Origin: an uncultured bacterium | GTDB taxonomy: Bacteria; Patescibacteriota; Patescibacteriia; Patescibacteriales; SZUA-104 | Direction of reading: 5' to 3' | DNA length: 52,698 nt | Assembly: GCA_913009695.1 (NCBI GenBank) | Contig: CAJVWV010000005.1 | Location: forward strand, 1 to 52,698 | Shown: positions 39,290 to 49,066 of the stretch, one piece after another | How the letters are laid out: each line of letters begins with the position of its first letter | Numbering within the stretch: position 1 is the stretch's first letter | Made by a program: the position numbers and the translations under genes | The notes under the pieces: generated by a model | What the model was told of the DNA's origin: nothing | Seen by the model: the letters and a program-made list of their open reading frames with translations, nothing else | The model's database searches: none

Positions 39290-40141
39290 TTATCTTCGTT
39301 TTTTCTTTCTTCTTCTAATTATTAATTTATCTGAACTTTTTCCTTTTTTCCTAGTTTTTACGCCTAGTGCCGGTTTACCCCATGGAGTTTTTGGATGTTT
39401 TAAACCAATCGGCTGTTTTCCTTCTCCACCGCCGTGAGGATGATCTTTGGGGTTCATGGCTGTACCGCGAACAGTCGGTCTTATTCCTAAATTTCTATTT
39501 CTTCCTGCCTTGCCTATTTTAATATGCCTTTTATCTGGATTACTTGCTTGACCGACCGTACATAAACATTCTTTCTTTATTAATCTTATTTCTCCTGATG
39601 GCATTTTAATCTGCGCGAATTTACCTTCAATTCCCATAACACTAACTGAATTTCCAGCTCCTCTGGCAATTAACGCTCCTTTCCCGGGTGTTAATTCAAC
39701 ATTATAAACATCAATCCCCGCAGGTATATATTCTATTGGCATCGCGTTTCCGGTTATTATTTCAATCTTTTTCTTTGAACTTACTACCTTTGAATCAACT
39801 TTAAGCCCGGTAGGTGAAATTATATATCTCTTTTCTCCATCTCTATATTGGAGTAGGGCAATTCTCGCTCCACGATTCGGATCATATTCAATGGCCGTAA
39901 CTTTGGCTGGAACATCAAATTTATCTCTTTTGTAATCAATCAAACGAGTATATCTCCTTGCTCCTCCACCTCTATGTCTTATAGTAATCCTTCCTTGCGA
40001 GTTTCTTCCACTTTTTTGTTTTCTAAAAACAATCAAATTCTTTTCCGGCTCCTTTTTTGTAATATCAGAAAAATCATCGAAGCTGGCTCCGCGTCTGCCT
40101 GGTGTTGTTGGTTTTGCTTTCTTAATTCCCATAGAATTCAA
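39290..40141 (-). CDS. rplB: 50S ribosomal protein L2
   Basis: [52 protein letters not shown]. Confidence 0.97.
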   Translation of the reverse strand: MNSMGIKKAKPTTPGRRGASFDDFSDITKKEPEKNLIVFRKQKSGRNSQGRITIRHRGGGARRYTRLIDYKRDKFDVPAKVTAIEYDPNRGARIALLQYRDGEKRYIISPTGLKVDSKVVSSKKKIEIITGNAMPIEYIPAGIDVYNVELTPGKGALIARGAGNSVSVMGIEGKFAQIKMPSGEIRLIKKECLCTVGQASNPDKRHIKIGKAGRNRNLGIRPTVRGTAMNPKDHPHGGGEGKQPIGLKHPKTPWGKPALGVKTRKKGKSSDKLIIRRRKKKRR

Positions 40142-40236
40142 TTACGAATTACTAATTATCAATTACGAATTAACTTTTTTTCCTTTCATTATTTTTTTAA
40201 TTAATTGTTAATTTGTAATTGTTAATTAATAATTGA

Positions 40237-40785
40237 TTACACTCCTTCATAAACTTTAATGCTTTCCCCTTTCTTTAAAGTTACAATGGCTTTTTTCCAG
40301 TCTTTCCTTTTGCCAAAAGTTCTTCCGCGTCTTACTTTTTTTCCTCCTACCCTCATTATATTAACGCTAACCGGTTTTACTCCGTAAACATCGTTAATCG
40401 CTTTTGCTATTTCAATCTTGTTCGCGTCTTTTTTAACTTCAAAAAAATATTTATTTTCATCCGTGCCCTGCACACTCGCTTTTTCCGTTATTAGCGGTTT
40501 AACCAATATTTTATACGCATTACCATATTTTTTATTTCCACCCTTCTTATCTTTTATAACTTTCTTGTCCTCAGAAACTTTCTTGCCATCCGTAGCTTTA
40601 GCGACGGATGGAGCGGAAACAGATTTTTCTCCATACAAATCTTTCATGCTCTTTTTTTTCACCTGTGCTGAGCTTGCCGAAGCATCACTAACCTTTACCG
40701 ACTTCCGGGTAGCTTTCTTGTCATCCATAGCTTTAGCGACGGATGATTTACTATCTTCAGTTTTCTTTTTACTAAATAAACCCAT
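40237..40785 (-). CDS. rplW: 50S ribosomal protein L23 with ~90-aa repeat-derived N-terminal extension
   Basis: ILVKPLITEKASVQGTDENKYFFEVKKDANKIEIAKAINDVYGVKPVSVN. Confidence 0.94.
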   Translation of the reverse strand: MGLFSKKKTEDSKSSVAKAMDDKKATRKSVKVSDASASSAQVKKKSMKDLYGEKSVSAPSVAKATDGKKVSEDKKVIKDKKGGNKKYGNAYKILVKPLITEKASVQGTDENKYFFEVKKDANKIEIAKAINDVYGVKPVSVNIMRVGGKKVRRGRTFGKRKDWKKAIVTLKKGESIKVYEGV

Positions 40786-40786
40786 A

Positions 40787-41500
40787 TTACTTATATTTTT
40801 CTTCTATTTTTTTAACCGTATCAACAGTTAAAATTAAATTTCTGTATTTTAGCAAATCAAGAATGTTTATATTATCTAAATTGATTAATTTTACCCCAAC
40901 TAAATTTTTTGCGGAATATTTAACTTTATCATTCTTTTTATCGCTAATTACTAAAACGCTTCGCTTCTTGCTTTTATTTTTTTTGTTTTCTTTTTTGTCT
41001 TTTAATTGTTTATCTTTCCGCGCAGTCTTGCTGTTTCCTGTTTCCTGTTTCCTGTTTCCTAGTTTATTTAATATTTCATTAAATACTTTAGTTTTATATT
41101 CTGAAATGTCTAATTTATCTAAAACCGTTAAACCTTTGCTTTCAACTTTATCGCTTAAAACCATAAGTAGAGCTTTTTGCTTCATTTTTTTATTAATATT
41201 TTTTGAAAAATTTCTGTTCTTAGTGGGTCCGAAAGTAACGCCTCCGCCAATCCAAATTGGAGACCTAGTTGAGCCCGCTCTTGCCCTTCCTGTTCCTTTC
41301 TGTTTCCATGGCTTCTTTCCTCCACCCCTAACTTCAGCTCTCTGTTTTGTATGCGCTAAAACCTGTCTTTCATTGCCCATCTGCGTTACTGCGGCCTGAT
41401 GTACTAAAGACTCATTTACTTTAACATCAAAAATCTTATCAGACAACTTTAAGTCACCGACTTTTTCACCTTTTTGGTTGTAAATTTCCGCTTTTAGCAT
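40787..41500 (-). CDS. rplD: 50S ribosomal protein L4
   Basis: RAEVRGGGKKPWKQKGTGRARAGSTRSPIWIGGGVTFGP. Confidence 0.96.
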   Translation of the reverse strand: MLKAEIYNQKGEKVGDLKLSDKIFDVKVNESLVHQAAVTQMGNERQVLAHTKQRAEVRGGGKKPWKQKGTGRARAGSTRSPIWIGGGVTFGPTKNRNFSKNINKKMKQKALLMVLSDKVESKGLTVLDKLDISEYKTKVFNEILNKLGNRKQETGNSKTARKDKQLKDKKENKKNKSKKRSVLVISDKKNDKVKYSAKNLVGVKLINLDNINILDLLKYRNLILTVDTVKKIEEKYK

Positions 41501-41574
41501 ATTCTGTGTTAATTTTCAATTTTATAATCTTTAAATAATTTTCAATGTTTTTATTTTTATTTTTTATATTCTTC

Positions 41575-42456
41575 TTATTTATCTTCAATCCTCTCTTCTT
41601 TTTTACTGCCCACTTCTTTAACCTTCTCGGTATTTTTATTTTTTTCTTCAGATTTTTCTGTTGTCTGTTTACTGTTGTCTATTGTCTCGGTTTTAACTTC
41701 ATCAACTTTTTCAACTTTATTTTCAGTTTTATTTTCAATTTTTTCTACCATCACTTCTTCAGTCTTATCTCCTTCTTTTTTATTGTTAATTGTTAATTGT
41801 TCATTGTTAATTGTTTTCAACTCTCCTTCACCTGAAATTAAAACTAGACTATCTCTTACGCCAGGTATGGCCCCGCCAATTAACAAAATATTATTTTCAG
41901 TATCTACTTCTATAACTTTTAAATTACTCAGTGTTACCTGATCTCCGCCCATTCTTCCCGGCATTTTCTGCCCCTTAAAAACACGAGCGGGTCCCGTAGC
42001 TCCAGCTGAACCGGGCATACGTAATTGATCCTTTGTGCCATGACTTGCGTCTTGTCCGTGAAAACCATGCCTTTTAACAACTCCCTGAAACCCCTTTCCT
42101 TTTGAAACACCCGTTACTTTAATTTTGTCGCCTGCTTCAAATGTGTTCACGTCAATCATATCCCCTATATTTAAATTGTCTATTTCTTCTACTCTAAATT
42201 CTTTTAAATATCTAAAATTAATTCGACATTCGTCATTCGTCATTCGACATTTCTTCAGGTGCCCTTTCTGCGGTTTAGCGATATTTTTTTCTTTCTTTTT
42301 CCCACAACCAACCTGCACAGCTTTATATCCGTCCTTTTTTTCATCTTTAACCTGCGTAATAATGCAAGAGTCAACTTGAACACGCGTAATAGCGATTGAT
42401 TCTTCGCCCTTCCATACTTGGGTCATATCTAATTTTGTACCTAAAATAAACTTCAT
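41575..42456 (-). CDS. rplC: 50S ribosomal protein L3 with ~90-aa charged C-terminal tail
   Basis: GTKLDMTQVWKGEESIAITRVQV, GFQGVVKRHGFHGQDASHGTKDQLRMPGSAGATGPARVFKGQKMPGRMG. Confidence 0.95.
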   Translation of the reverse strand: MKFILGTKLDMTQVWKGEESIAITRVQVDSCIITQVKDEKKDGYKAVQVGCGKKKEKNIAKPQKGHLKKCRMTNDECRINFRYLKEFRVEEIDNLNIGDMIDVNTFEAGDKIKVTGVSKGKGFQGVVKRHGFHGQDASHGTKDQLRMPGSAGATGPARVFKGQKMPGRMGGDQVTLSNLKVIEVDTENNILLIGGAIPGVRDSLVLISGEGELKTINNEQLTINNKKEGDKTEEVMVEKIENKTENKVEKVDEVKTETIDNSKQTTEKSEEKNKNTEKVKEVGSKKEERIEDK

Positions 42457-42601
42457 AATAAACAATACTAATTCTACGAATTAATATGCGAATTCTACGA
42501 ACATGCAAATAAAAATATAATTCGCATGTTCGTAGAATTCGCATGAAACAAATAATGATATTTAAAACTACAAACTAATTCGTATTATGTTAAAATAAAA
42601 A

Positions 42602-42622
42602 ACTGGTCTTCAATAAACCAGT
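42602..42622 (-). terminator. terminator-like hairpin in the S10-L3 spacer
   Basis: ACTGGT-TTATTGAAG-ACCAGT then TTTTTTATTTT on minus strand. Confidence 0.55.
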
Positions 42623-42851
42623 ATTCAACACACAAACGTCCTGCTAGTGCAGAAAAATTATCTTGTGTTTTAAACTATAATTTATTGAATCTAACCTCCA
42701 TTTAAATATTAATTTTCATTTAAGCACTTCCCTAATTAACGCATGGGGTTGCTCAAATAATTGTTAATATCTTAATATTTTAAATTATTACTAAATTTAC
42801 ATATTCGCAATTCGCAACATTCGCATATCATTCGTAGGTTCGCATTATACC

Positions 42852-43223
42852 CTACATTTTTACTTCAACATCAACACCAGCCGGAAGGTTTAAATTTGTT
42901 AAAGCCTCTATTGTGTCCGCTCCCGGTTCAATAATATCAATTATTCTTTTGTGAATTCTCATTTCATACTGATCACGCGCGTCTTTATGGACAAAAGTTG
43001 ATCTGTTAACCGTATATTTCTTTTTTTCAGTAGGTAATGGAATCGGACCAAAAATCTTAACCCCGCTTCTTTGGGCTGTTTCAATAATAGTCTTGGTTGA
43101 CTCGTCAATCACCCTGTGATCAAAAGCTTTAATTTTAATACGAATTCTCTGTTTTGATTCTTCGTTGCCATTAGAAGATGCTTCTTCGGTTTTATTTTCG
43201 GTTTTATCTTTTGCCTCAAACAT
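42852..43223 (-). CDS. rpsJ: 30S ribosomal protein S10
   Basis: [39 protein letters not shown]. Confidence 0.96.
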   Translation of the reverse strand: MFEAKDKTENKTEEASSNGNEESKQRIRIKIKAFDHRVIDESTKTIIETAQRSGVKIFGPIPLPTEKKKYTVNRSTFVHKDARDQYEMRIHKRIIDIIEPGADTIEALTNLNLPAGVDVEVKM

Positions 43224-43358
43224 TTACTAACAGAACAGACAACAGACAACAGACAACAGGATAAATCTAATACCTGTTTACTGTTTACTGTTTACTGTTT
43301 ACTCAATAATTAAATAAACACTATAATACCGCCCAAATTATTGAGCGGTATTGAGTAT

Positions 43359-44546
43359 TTATTTTATAACTTTAGTAACAACACCCGCGCCTACGGTTCT
43401 TCCACCTTCACGAATAGCAAATCTTTGTTTTTCTTCTAACGCAATCGGAGCGATTAATTTAATCTTTAAATTTACAGTATCGCCGGGCATAACCATTTCA
43501 GTTCCTTCCGGTAACTCTACTTCACCGGTAACGTCAGTTGTTCTGATATAGAACTGTGGTTTATATCCTTTAAAGAATGGCTTATGTCTTCCGCCTTCTT
43601 CTTTAGATAAGATATATACTTCGCCTTCAAATTCAGTGTGGGGAGTAACTGTTCCCGGTTTTGCTAATACTTGACCTCTTTCCACTTCGTCTTTCTTTGT
43701 ACCACGAAGTAAAATTCCAGCATTGTCTCCGGCCCTGCCTTCGTCTAGCTGCTTATTAAACATCTCTATTCCGGTTACAATTGTTTTAACAGTATCGCGT
43801 AAACCAACTATTTCAATTTCTTCGTTTACTTTTACGATACCTCTTTCAATTCTACCTGTTACAACCGTACCGCGTCCTTCAATTGAAAAGATGTCTTCAA
43901 CAGGCATTAAGAATGGCTGGTCAACTTCACGCTTTGGTTCCGGAATAAATTCATCTAAAGCTTTTATTAAGTCCATAATCGGCTGCGCGTCATCGCCTGA
44001 TGGATTTTCTAAGGCCTTTAAAGCTGAACCTCTGATAATTGGAGTTTTGTCACCAGGAAATTCATATTTCTTAAGTAAGTCCCTGATTTCTTCTTCAACC
44101 AAATCAATAAGTTCTTTATCTTCAACCATATCGCATTTATTTAAAAATACAACAATGTGAGGAACGCCTACCTGACGAGCAAGTAAGATATGTTCTCTTG
44201 TTTGAGGCATGGGACCATCAGTTGCGGCAACGACTAAAATAGCGCCGTCCATCTGAGCCGCGCCAGTAATCATGTTTTTAACATAATCAGCATGACCAGG
44301 ACAATCAACGTGAGCGTAATGACGATTTTCTGATTCATATTCCTGGTGAGAAGTAGCGATAGTAATACCTCGCTCTTTTTCTTCAGGAGCCGCGTCAATT
44401 TGATCTACATTCTTATCTGAAGCAGTCATACCTTTGGCTCTTAAAACCTGTAAAATAGCTGCTGTTAAAGTTGTTTTTCCATGATCAACGTGGCCGATTG
44501 TACCGACGTTTACATGGGGTTTTGTTCGTTCAAATTTTTCTGCCAT
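43359..44546 (-). CDS. tuf: elongation factor Tu
   Basis: [57 protein letters not shown]. Confidence 0.99.
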   Translation of the reverse strand: MAEKFERTKPHVNVGTIGHVDHGKTTLTAAILQVLRAKGMTASDKNVDQIDAAPEEKERGITIATSHQEYESENRHYAHVDCPGHADYVKNMITGAAQMDGAILVVAATDGPMPQTREHILLARQVGVPHIVVFLNKCDMVEDKELIDLVEEEIRDLLKKYEFPGDKTPIIRGSALKALENPSGDDAQPIMDLIKALDEFIPEPKREVDQPFLMPVEDIFSIEGRGTVVTGRIERGIVKVNEEIEIVGLRDTVKTIVTGIEMFNKQLDEGRAGDNAGILLRGTKKDEVERGQVLAKPGTVTPHTEFEGEVYILSKEEGGRHKPFFKGYKPQFYIRTTDVTGEVELPEGTEMVMPGDTVNLKIKLIAPIALEEKQRFAIREGGRTVGAGVVTKVIK

Positions 44547-44674
44547 GTTTTTTGCGTTTAGGCCCCAACTCCAGTTTTATAAACTGAGAATGGGTTCTTG
44601 GCCCCTAAAATGAGCCACCAGCCGTAACTTTAATTATTTATTATTTATAATATATTTAATCAATAAACTTTCAA

Positions 44675-45214
44675 CTAAAACGGTAATTCTTCTAAATATT
44701 GTCTATCTTCGTCTTCTCCTTCAATTTCTTCAGCTGACTGTTTTCTTTCTGAAGGAATTGACCAATTATTTCTTGTGATATTGCTCTTTTTTGAAAAGCT
44801 TTTTTGCATTTCCTTTAATCCTGGAGATGAAAAATCATCTTTATATATATCTTCAATTTCGTCGTCTTCGTCCTCTAAATTTTCAAAATCACTAAAGTCA
44901 ATATTTACGTTGTCTATATCTGCATCAAAACCATCTCTGCCCCCATTATAAAGGGGGGTTTGGGGGGTTATTCCCTCGTCAAAATCACTAAATTCATTGT
45001 CACTTTTCCAAACAGCAATATCGCGATTAATTTTATCAAGTAATTCGTTTTCTGTCAAGCCTCTAACTTCGCTATGTCCAATAACTAATTTTTCATATTC
45101 ATCCATGCTCATTACCACAAACGGATCGCCTGATTCCGCTTTATCAAAAACAATCAACCTATCACCGGTTTTCTTTGCTAAATCTATAGCTTTTTGTAAT
45201 TGATTGCTCTGCAT
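44675..45214 (-). CDS. hypothetical protein (Phd-like N-terminus)
   Basis: LAKKTGDRLIVFDKAESGDPFVVMSMDEYEKLV then acidic low-complexity region. Confidence 0.55.
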   Translation of the reverse strand: MQSNQLQKAIDLAKKTGDRLIVFDKAESGDPFVVMSMDEYEKLVIGHSEVRGLTENELLDKINRDIAVWKSDNEFSDFDEGITPQTPLYNGGRDGFDADIDNVNIDFSDFENLEDEDDEIEDIYKDDFSSPGLKEMQKSFSKKSNITRNNWSIPSERKQSAEEIEGEDEDRQYLEELPF

Positions 45215-45219
45215 AATAC

Positions 45220-45591
45220 TTAACGGATTAAATCACTTAAAATTTTTAATTCTTGCGGCTTGATTATTTTTTCTCTTTTTAAAACACCTAAAATTTTTAT
45301 TTTCCAGTTCTTATCCCTTTCCTGGTCGCCCTTAATGTAGGCTATAATATCTCCTTTATTTTCAGTCAACTTGCTATCAATATAACTTTTCATTTCATGC
45401 GTATGCTCTCCAAACCTTTTATCTAGTTTGTCGTCAACTATATTTTCTATCGCCGGTAACAAAACATCATCGGTGAATTCCATAAAATCCTCCCGAGTCG
45501 CTTTCTTTATCTTTGGCACTAAAACATCATCAGTAAATTTTCCTAAATCATCCAATGTTAACGGTTTTGTATTTTTTTGCTTCTTTTTCAT
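45220..45591 (-). CDS. hypothetical coiled protein
   Basis: Internal repeat LGKFTDDVLVPKIKK / FMEFTDDVLLPAIEN. Confidence 0.6.
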   Translation of the reverse strand: MKKKQKNTKPLTLDDLGKFTDDVLVPKIKKATREDFMEFTDDVLLPAIENIVDDKLDKRFGEHTHEMKSYIDSKLTENKGDIIAYIKGDQERDKNWKIKILGVLKREKIIKPQELKILSDLIR

Positions 45592-45636
45592 GTTTTTTGT
45601 TTTTGTATAAATTTTATTAAAATAATTATTTGCTAT

Positions 45637-45786
45637 TTATTCCACGTACAACTCAATCGCCTCTTAAACATTATTAATTGTTTCTTCAAAGTTATTACCC
45701 TGCGAAAAACATCCGGGCAAACTAGGAACACTCGCGCTATAACCACCCTTTTCTTCTTTTTGTAAAATAACATTATAAGTTTCCAT
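45637..45786 (-). pseudogene. HicB-like antitoxin with in-frame stop
   Basis: METYNVILQKEEKGGYSASVPSLPGCFSQGNNFEETINNV-stop-EAIELYVE-stop; not in ORF track (<60 aa). Confidence 0.65.
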
Positions 45787-45858
45787 ATAATTATCAAAAT
45801 TACACTAAATTGAACATAATATTATAATATAATAATCTCCAGTATTCGTCAATACTTT

Positions 45859-47934
45859 TTATTTCTTTCCTTCCTTTATTTCTTCCGCTACATTTTTAGG
45901 AACCTCAGAATAATGTGAAAACTCCATTGAATAACTAGCTCGCCCTTGCGTCATTGACCTTAACTGCGTCGCGTACCCGAACATAGAAGATAAAGGAACT
46001 TTAGCGGCGATCGCCTTAACCTGTCCCCTGTCAACCATTTCTCCGACCTGTCCTCTTTTAGCGTTAAGATCTCCGATTACGTCTCCCATAAAATTTTCAG
46101 GAGTAATAACGTCAACTTTCATAATCGGTTCAAGTAAAATCGGGCTTCCTTTCTTAACAGCATCTTGAAAAGCCATAGAACCCGCGATTTTAAAAGCGCC
46201 TTCGCTTGAATCAACTTCGTGATAACTTCCGTCATATACCGCAACATTTATATCAACCATTGGATAACCGGCAATAACGCCTTTGTCCATTGCTTCCTTA
46301 ACGCCTTTTTCAACAGCGGGAATATATTCTCTTGGAATAGAGCCTCCCTTAACTTCATCGATAAATTCAAAGCCTTCTCCTTCGCCGGCAGGCGCGATTC
46401 TAAGCCAGCAATGTCCGTATTGTCCGCGTCCTCCCGATTGCTTAATATATTTACCTTCAGCTTCCGCTTCTTTTTTAATAGTTTCCCTATAGGCAACCTG
46501 TGGCTGGCCAATATTAGCTTCAACGTTAAATTCCCTCTTCATGCGGTCAACAATAATATCTAGATGCAGCTCGCCCATTCCTGAAATTAACGTTTGGTTT
46601 GTTTCTTCGTCGGTTTTTACTCTAAATGTCGGATCCTCCTCGGATAATTTCGCAAGCGCCATACCCATTTTTTCCTGATCTGACTTTGTTTTCGGTTCAA
46701 CGGCAATAGAAATAACCGGTTCAGGAAAAGTAATAGATTCTAAAATTACTGGACGCGATTCATCACATAACGTATTTCCTGTAGTAGTCGCTTTTAGTCC
46801 GATAACAGCGGCGATTTCTCCGGCAAAAACTTCATCAACTTCTTCCCTGTGATTAGCGTGCATTCTCATAATACGGCTAATACGTTCTTTTTTCCCGGTT
46901 GAAGAATTTAAAACATAAGAACCGGATTTTAGGGTTCCGCTATATATTCTGATAAACGCTAATTTTCCCACGAAAGGATCAGTCGCGATTTTAAAAGCTA
47001 GGGCCGCGAATTTTTCATTGTCGCTAGGCTTAACTTCTATTTTCTTTTCTTCATCATCAGGGTCAAAACCCGTCAAGGCTGGAACGTCTAATGGAGAAGG
47101 TAAATATTCAACAACAGCGTCAAGTAAAAACTGTACGCCTTTATTTTTCAACGCGCTTCCGCAAAAAACAGGAACAATTGATCCGGCGCAAACCGCCTTT
47201 CTTAGTTCAGCCTTAAGGTCTTTAATATCAATCTCTTCGCCTGCTAAATATTTATTCATTAACTCTTCATTGTTTTCCACGATTGCTTCAATTAACTTTC
47301 CTCTGTATTCTTTAACTTTTTCTTTCATGTCTTCCGGTATATCAGTATCTTCCCACTTAGTTCCTAGATCGTCCTGATATACGCGCGCCTTTCTTTCAAA
47401 TAAATCAACAATCCCCTTAAAGTCGGCTTCAGTCCCAATCGGCAACTGAACAGGATAAGCGTTCTTAGTTAATCTTTCATGAATTGAGTCTAAGTCTTTA
47501 TAAAAATCAGCGCCCATTCTGTCTAACTTATTGATAAAAGCGATTCTGGGCACTTTATATTTATCAGCCTGATGCCATACGGTTTCGGACTGCGGTTCAA
47601 CGCCGGCAACACCGTCAAAAATAACAACACCGCCGTCTAAGACCCTTAAAGATCTTTCAACTTCGGCGGTAAAATCAACGTGCCCCGGAGTATCAATTAT
47701 ATTAATTCTCGCGTCTTTCCAAAAACATGTAGTTGCGGCTGATGTAATAGTAATACCTCTTTCCTGCTCCTGCTCCATCCAATCCATTTCAGCGGCGCCT
47801 TCATGCACCTCTCCGATTTTATGCTTTTTCCCCGTGTAAAATAAAACACGCTCGGTGACAGTAGTCTTGCCTGCGTCTATGTGGGCGATAATCCCAATAT
47901 TTCTAGTTTGTTCAAGTGTGTACTCTCGTGCCAT
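45859..47934 (-). CDS. fusA: elongation factor G
   Basis: [60 protein letters not shown]. Confidence 0.99.
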   Translation of the reverse strand: MAREYTLEQTRNIGIIAHIDAGKTTVTERVLFYTGKKHKIGEVHEGAAEMDWMEQEQERGITITSAATTCFWKDARINIIDTPGHVDFTAEVERSLRVLDGGVVIFDGVAGVEPQSETVWHQADKYKVPRIAFINKLDRMGADFYKDLDSIHERLTKNAYPVQLPIGTEADFKGIVDLFERKARVYQDDLGTKWEDTDIPEDMKEKVKEYRGKLIEAIVENNEELMNKYLAGEEIDIKDLKAELRKAVCAGSIVPVFCGSALKNKGVQFLLDAVVEYLPSPLDVPALTGFDPDDEEKKIEVKPSDNEKFAALAFKIATDPFVGKLAFIRIYSGTLKSGSYVLNSSTGKKERISRIMRMHANHREEVDEVFAGEIAAVIGLKATTTGNTLCDESRPVILESITFPEPVISIAVEPKTKSDQEKMGMALAKLSEEDPTFRVKTDEETNQTLISGMGELHLDIIVDRMKREFNVEANIGQPQVAYRETIKKEAEAEGKYIKQSGGRGQYGHCWLRIAPAGEGEGFEFIDEVKGGSIPREYIPAVEKGVKEAMDKGVIAGYPMVDINVAVYDGSYHEVDSSEGAFKIAGSMAFQDAVKKGSPILLEPIMKVDVITPENFMGDVIGDLNAKRGQVGEMVDRGQVKAIAAKVPLSSMFGYATQLRSMTQGRASYSMEFSHYSEVPKNVAEEIKEGKK

Positions 47935-48043
47935 AATTTTATTTCGCCCCCTCTTAAATAACTCCCCCTTTCTTGTCCCGAAGTAAGCGGGAATTAAAGG
48001 GGGTTGGGGGATTTTTGGGGGATTTTAGTTTTAAATTTATAAT

Positions 48044-48520
48044 TTATCTCGCGAATCTCGCAAAGTGAGCGAACGCCTTATTAGCTTCCGCCATTCTATG
48101 CACGTCTTCGCGCTTTTTAACAGCCGCTCCTTCGCCTTCAACCGCGTCTAATATTTCATACGCTAATTTCTCGTGCATTGGCTTTCCTTTTCGCGCCTTA
48201 GATGCTCCAATTAACCATCGGCAAGCCAAAGTAAAACGGCGTTCTCCTCTAACCTGAAATGGAACCTGATAATTAGCGCCGCCGACTCTTTTTCCGCGAA
48301 CCTCTACTAAAGGCGAGATTCTTTTTAATGCTTTATGAAAAACATGCCGCGGATCCTGTTTTGTTTTTTCTTTAATAATATCAAAAGCGCCATAAACTAC
48401 CTTTTCGGCTACGGATTTTTTACCGCGACTCATTATATAATTGATAAATTTAGCTACGTCAGTATCATTATACTTGGCGTCTCCTTCAATTTTTCTTTTT
48501 GGCGCTTGTTTCCCTCTCAT
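48044..48520 (-). CDS. rpsG: 30S ribosomal protein S7
   Basis: YNDTDVAKFINYIMSRGKKSVAEKVVYGAFDII, KRVGGANYQVPFQV. Confidence 0.97.
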   Translation of the reverse strand: MRGKQAPKRKIEGDAKYNDTDVAKFINYIMSRGKKSVAEKVVYGAFDIIKEKTKQDPRHVFHKALKRISPLVEVRGKRVGGANYQVPFQVRGERRFTLACRWLIGASKARKGKPMHEKLAYEILDAVEGEGAAVKKREDVHRMAEANKAFAHFARFAR

Positions 48521-48646
48521 ATCAATTAATTTCTAATTTTCAATTTCTAAACAATTTTCAATTATTTAATTAATAAATTATTAATTGTTTGAAAATTAGA
48601 AATTGAAAATTGAAAATTTTTATGTATTTAAAATAAATGAATAAAA

Positions 48647-49066
48647 TTACTTATTCTCACGCTTCGCTCCATAGCAGCTCCTTGACTGCTTCCGTCCTTC
48701 AACACCCTGCGCGTCATAAACTCCGCGTACAACTTTATAACGTACACCGGCCAAATCCTTTGTTCTTCCGCCTTTAAGCATTACGATAGAGTGTTCCTGT
48801 AAATTATGTCCCATACCGGGAATATAAGCGGTAACTTCCATTCCATTAGATAATCTTACACGGGCGATTTTGCGTAAAGCTGAGTTCGGCTTTTTAGGAG
48901 TTACTGTAGTCACCTTTAAACATACCCCTCTTTTAAAAGGAGCTCCTTTTAGCAATTCAGACTTCTTTCTATGTAAACTATCGGTCACTGTTTGCAGCGC
49001 CGGTGATTTACTTTTTCCTTTTGTTGTTTTTCTTCCCTTGCGGACAAGTTGGTTTATTGTTGGCAT
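48647..49066 (-). CDS. rpsL: 30S ribosomal protein S12
   Basis: [49 protein letters not shown]. Confidence 0.98.
   Translation of the reverse strand: MPTINQLVRKGRKTTKGKSKSPALQTVTDSLHRKKSELLKGAPFKRGVCLKVTTVTPKKPNSALRKIARVRLSNGMEVTAYIPGMGHNLQEHSIVMLKGGRTKDLAGVRYKVVRGVYDAQGVEGRKQSRSCYGAKRENK

Noticed and set aside
38862-39290. CRISPR array suspected from repeated TTATAGC/AGCTTA units
   Set aside because: Units are 7 nt tandem words without unique spacers or cas genes; treated as spacer heptamers.
46248-46563. ORFs 46248-46523 (-) and 46219-46563 (+) inside fusA
   Set aside because: Alternative frames of EF-G, which has full-length conserved motifs.
10384-48645. Diversity-generating retroelement as cause of in-gene repeats
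   Set aside because: No reverse transcriptase or template/variable repeat pair with adenine-biased changes seen in the window.
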